A stretch of 8,083 nt of DNA from DASVDK01 sp036562265 [NCBI: Thermodesulfobacteriota bacterium] (GTDB lineage: Bacteria > DASVDK01): assembly GCA_036562265.1 (NCBI GenBank), contig DATCKS010000448.1, positions 1-8,083 of the forward strand. Reading direction: 5' to 3'. A model generated the notes under the pieces. The model made no database searches, had not been told where the DNA came from, and saw only the letters and a program-made list of their open reading frames with translations. Of this stretch, positions 5,767 to 8,083 are shown piece after piece. The position numbers were made by a program, and so were the translations under genes. Each line of letters starts with the position of its first letter. Within the stretch, counting starts at the first letter, position 1.

Positions 5767-7257
5767 GTGGAGGCCCTGAGCGCCCTCGCGCAGGGGTTCG
5801 GCGTCGCGCTCCAGCCGATCAACCTGCTCTTCGCGTTCGTCGGGTCGGTGCTCGGCACGGCCATCGGCGTGCTGCCGGGGATCGGCCCGGCGCTCACCAT
5901 CGCGCTGCTCCTACCGGTCACGACGAAGATCGCGCCGACGGGCGCCTTCATCATGTTCGCGGGCGTCCTCTACGGCGCCATGTACGGCGGCTCGACGACC
6001 TCCATCCTCCTCAACACGCCGGGCGAGGCCGGCTCGATCATGACCGCGCTCGAGGGCAACCGCATGGCGCGCGCGGGCCGCGGCGCGGCGGCGCTGGCCA
6101 CGGCGGCCATCGGCTCCTTCGTGGCCGGCACCCTCGCGACGCTGGCGCTCACCTTCGCCGCGCCGCCCATCGCCGAGCTGGCCTTCGTGTTCGGGCCGGC
6201 CGACTACTTCGCCCTGATGGTCCTCGCCTTCACGTCCGTCTCGGTCGTGCTCGGCGCCTCGCGCGTGCGCGGCTTCGTCTCCCTCTTCCTCGGCCTCGCC
6301 ATGGGGGTCATGGGGATCGACGCGCAGACCGGACAGGCGCGGCTCACGTTCGGCTCGCCCGAGCTGCTCGACGGGATGGAGCTCACGACCGTGCTCGTCG
6401 GGCTCTTCGCCGTGGGCGAGACCTTCTACGTGGCGAGCCGGTTCTCCAGCCGGCCGCCCCAGATCAACCCGCTCGCGGGCGGGACCTGGATGACCCGCGA
6501 GGACTGGAAGCGGTCGTGGCTGCCGTGGCTGCGCGGCACGCTCGTCGGCTTCCCCATCGGCGCGCTGCCGGCGGGCGGCTCGGAGATCCCGACGTTCCTC
6601 TCGTACGCGATCGAGCGGCGCCTGGCGAAGCGGCCCGAGGAGTTCGGGCAGGGCGCCATCGAGGGCGTGGCGGGACCGGAGGCGGCGAACAACGCCGCCG
6701 CGGCCGGCATCCTCGTGCCGCTCCTCACGCTGGGGTTGCCGACCTCGGCGACGGCGGCCATCCTCCTGGCCGCCTTCCAGAACTACGGCCTGCAACCGGG
6801 GCCGTTCCTGTTCATCAACTCGGCCGACCTCGTCTGGGGCCTCATCGCGTCGCTCTACATCGGCAACGCGATGCTCCTGGTGCTGAACCTCCCGCTCGTC
6901 GGCCTCTGGGTGCGGCTCCTCCTGATCCCGCGCAAGTACCTCTACGGCGGCATCCTGGTCTTCGCCATGATCGGCGTCTACGGGGCGTCGAACTCCTGGC
7001 TCGAGCTCGTGCTCATGGTGGCCGTCGGCCTGGTCGGCTACGTGATGCGCGTCTACGACTTCCCCATCGCGCCGGTGCTGATCGGGCTCATCCTCGGGCC
7101 GATGGCGGAGACGCAGCTGCGCCGGGCGCTCGCCATCAGCCAGGGCGACCCGGCCGTGCTCGTCTCGTCGCCGGTCTCGGCGACGATCCTGGCCCTGTCG
7201 GCGCTCGTCTTCTTCCTGCCGGCGCTGCTCGCGCGCCTGCGCTCGGGCGTGTCGTAA
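5767..7257 (+). CDS. tctA: Tripartite tricarboxylate transporter large membrane subunit (TctA)
   Basis: Main transport subunit in the inner membrane, 496 residues (usual ~500), with about ten to twelve hydrophobic segments. Together with TctB it moves the acid delivered by TctC inward, driven by the ion gradient. It shows the duplicated family motifs: first [19 protein letters not shown] (34-52) with [19 protein letters not shown] (69-87), then [20 protein letters not shown] (266-285) with [12 protein letters not shown] (303-314) and [15 protein letters not shown] (320-334). These glycine/proline-rich re-entrant segments form the likely substrate path. GTG 5767 begins one base after the tctB stop, with no obvious ribosome binding site, so it is translationally coupled. 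It ends 15 bases from the stop of the oppositely oriented methyltransferase, with no intrinsic terminator between them. The protein is complete and no frameshift is seen. Confidence 0.94.
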   Translation: MEALSALAQGFGVALQPINLLFAFVGSVLGTAIGVLPGIGPALTIALLLPVTTKIAPTGAFIMFAGVLYGAMYGGSTTSILLNTPGEAGSIMTALEGNRMARAGRGAAALATAAIGSFVAGTLATLALTFAAPPIAELAFVFGPADYFALMVLAFTSVSVVLGASRVRGFVSLFLGLAMGVMGIDAQTGQARLTFGSPELLDGMELTTVLVGLFAVGETFYVASRFSSRPPQINPLAGGTWMTREDWKRSWLPWLRGTLVGFPIGALPAGGSEIPTFLSYAIERRLAKRPEEFGQGAIEGVAGPEAANNAAAAGILVPLLTLGLPTSATAAILLAAFQNYGLQPGPFLFINSADLVWGLIASLYIGNAMLLVLNLPLVGLWVRLLLIPRKYLYGGILVFAMIGVYGASNSWLELVLMVAVGLVGYVMRVYDFPIAPVLIGLILGPMAETQLRRALAISQGDPAVLVSSPVSATILALSALVFFLPALLARLRSGVS

Positions 7258-7272
7258 GGGGTGGACGGCGGT

Positions 7273-8083
7273 TCAGACCGGCGCGGGGAACCGGCCCGAC
7301 GCCACGAATCGGCCGGCCAGGACGCGCGCCCCCGGCCCGATCAGGCGCAGGCCGGCCCGGTCGGCCCGCGCGACGTTCCGCAGCCGGTCCGGGACGATCC
7401 GCCCCGAGACGGCGTTGAAGTACTCCACCCGTAGCCCCGGAACCGCCCGCCGCAGCGCGTCGACGTCGGCCTCGCAGAGCTTCCGCTCGTCCTCGGTGAC
7501 GTAGAGGGCACGGCGCTCGGCCGTGCCGTGCATCCACCGGGCGACGATCGGGTAGACCCACCGCTCGACGGGTCGCGTCCGGCGCAGGCGCTCGAGGCTC
7601 CGGTGCGTGTACGGCTCGTTGCAGACGAGCAGGGCGCCGGGCGCCGCCACGCGCGTGAGTTCGCGCAGCGTCGCCGGGATGTCGACGTGGTGGAGGATGT
7701 CGACGGCGAGGACGATGTCGAAGGACCGGTCGCCGTACTCGAGCGCCTCGCACGGCATCCGGCGAAACTCGATGTCCCCGTGCCCCGCGGCCGCGGCTCG
7801 CCTCCGCGCGATCTCGAGCGATTCGGGCGAGAGATCGATGGCGGAGACGCGTGCGCCGAGCGCCGCCAGGCGGACGGCGTCGTCTCCGAAGCCGCAGCCG
7901 ACGACGAGCGCCCGCCGGCCGGCCGGCTCGGCGGCGCGCAACCGGGTCCAGGCGTGCCAGTAGGCGTTCCACCAGCGCCGCTGCGCCGCACGGGCGATGT
8001 GCAAGGAAACCGGTTCGAGGGCCGTCCTCGCGTACTCGGCCGCGCGCGTGCGGTGGTAGTCGACCTCGCGGCGCTGCCGGTCG
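7273..8083 (-). CDS. Class I SAM-dependent methyltransferase, substrate unknown (5' end missing)
   Basis: The frame stays open to the right edge, so the true start lies outside the window. 269 residues are visible. A TTG at 8004 could be read as a start, but the codons before it are coding-like (nearly all G/C-ending) and encode REVDYHRTRAAEYA, which resembles the N-terminal helix of many methyltransferases. The Rossmann core has motif I ALVVGCGFGDDAVRLA, then an acidic VSAIDLSPESLEIARRR strand-loop that contacts the SAM ribose, the CEALEYGDRSFDIVLAVDILHHV region (motif II/III) and GALLVCNEPYTH. This matches the Methyltransf_11/25 type acting on small molecules or lipids. The C-terminal part, with WVYPIVARWMHGTAERRALY, does not identify a substrate for me. 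It is convergent with tctA and so not part of the transporter operon; a link to the carboxylate pathway is not indicated. Confidence 0.85.
   Translation of the reverse strand, partial: DRQRREVDYHRTRAAEYARTALEPVSLHIARAAQRRWWNAYWHAWTRLRAAEPAGRRALVVGCGFGDDAVRLAALGARVSAIDLSPESLEIARRRAAAAGHGDIEFRRMPCEALEYGDRSFDIVLAVDILHHVDIPATLRELTRVAAPGALLVCNEPYTHRSLERLRRTRPVERWVYPIVARWMHGTAERRALYVTEDERKLCEADVDALRRAVPGLRVEYFNAVSGRIVPDRLRNVARADRAGLRLIGPGARVLAGRFVASGRFPAPV

Noticed and set aside
5911-6795. 294-residue minus-strand open frame opposite tctA
   Set aside because: Composition is Arg/Gly/Glu/His-rich with no motif; a GC-driven shadow of tctA.
7258-7300. Shared terminator between the convergent tctA and methyltransferase genes
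   Set aside because: Only a weak 5-base pairing (GGTTC/GAACC) with a large loop and no T-run on either strand.
1-8083. CRISPR array, insertion sequence, tRNA or phage remnant
   Set aside because: No regularly spaced direct repeats, transposase motifs, terminal repeats with target duplications, or tRNA T-arm/anticodon patterns were seen.

Overview
The window is very GC-rich bacterial DNA. Codon third positions are almost all G or C, GTG starts are used, and long mirror-image open frames occur opposite real genes. The gene set (a prenyltransferase resembling the MqnP/UbiA-like group, an actinobacterial-looking PrpD, and a TctCBA transporter) would fit a soil or sediment bacterium such as a Rokubacteria/Methylomirabilota or proteobacterial lineage. 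That placement is inference from gene style only. I see no mobile element, CRISPR array, tRNA or rRNA.

Layout. Positions 1-537 (minus) hold the N-terminal part of a UbiA-family membrane prenyltransferase that runs off the left edge. Positions 579-1175 (minus) hold an orphan response regulator: an intact receiver domain followed by an Arg-rich tail with two similar repeats and no recognised output domain. Positions 1176-1655 form a gene-free divergent intergenic region with several perfect inverted repeats and a likely prpB promoter. Positions 1656-4072 (plus) hold prpB (2-methylisocitrate lyase) and prpD (2-methylcitrate dehydratase), overlapping by 4 bases. A 221-base spacer with a 20-base palindrome and other hairpins follows. 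Positions 4294-7257 (plus) hold a complete tripartite tricarboxylate transporter: tctC (periplasmic binding protein), tctB (small membrane subunit) and tctA (large membrane subunit), almost without gaps. Positions 7273-8083 (minus) hold a class I SAM-dependent methyltransferase convergent with tctA, with its 5' end cut off by the right edge.

How the genes may work together. PrpD and PrpB carry out the last part of the 2-methylcitrate cycle (2-methylcitrate to 2-methylisocitrate to pyruvate plus succinate). The usual partner prpC (2-methylcitrate synthase) is not in the window, and a C4-C6 carboxylate importer occupies the downstream position. One reading is that this locus feeds on an imported tricarboxylate, perhaps 2-methylcitrate or a relative, rather than only detoxifying propionyl-CoA. 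The simpler reading is that prpC lies elsewhere and the transporter serves an unrelated organic acid. No wholly new system is evident. The most worthwhile points are this prpBD-tctCBA pairing, the repeat tail of the response regulator, and the inverted repeats in both regulatory gaps.
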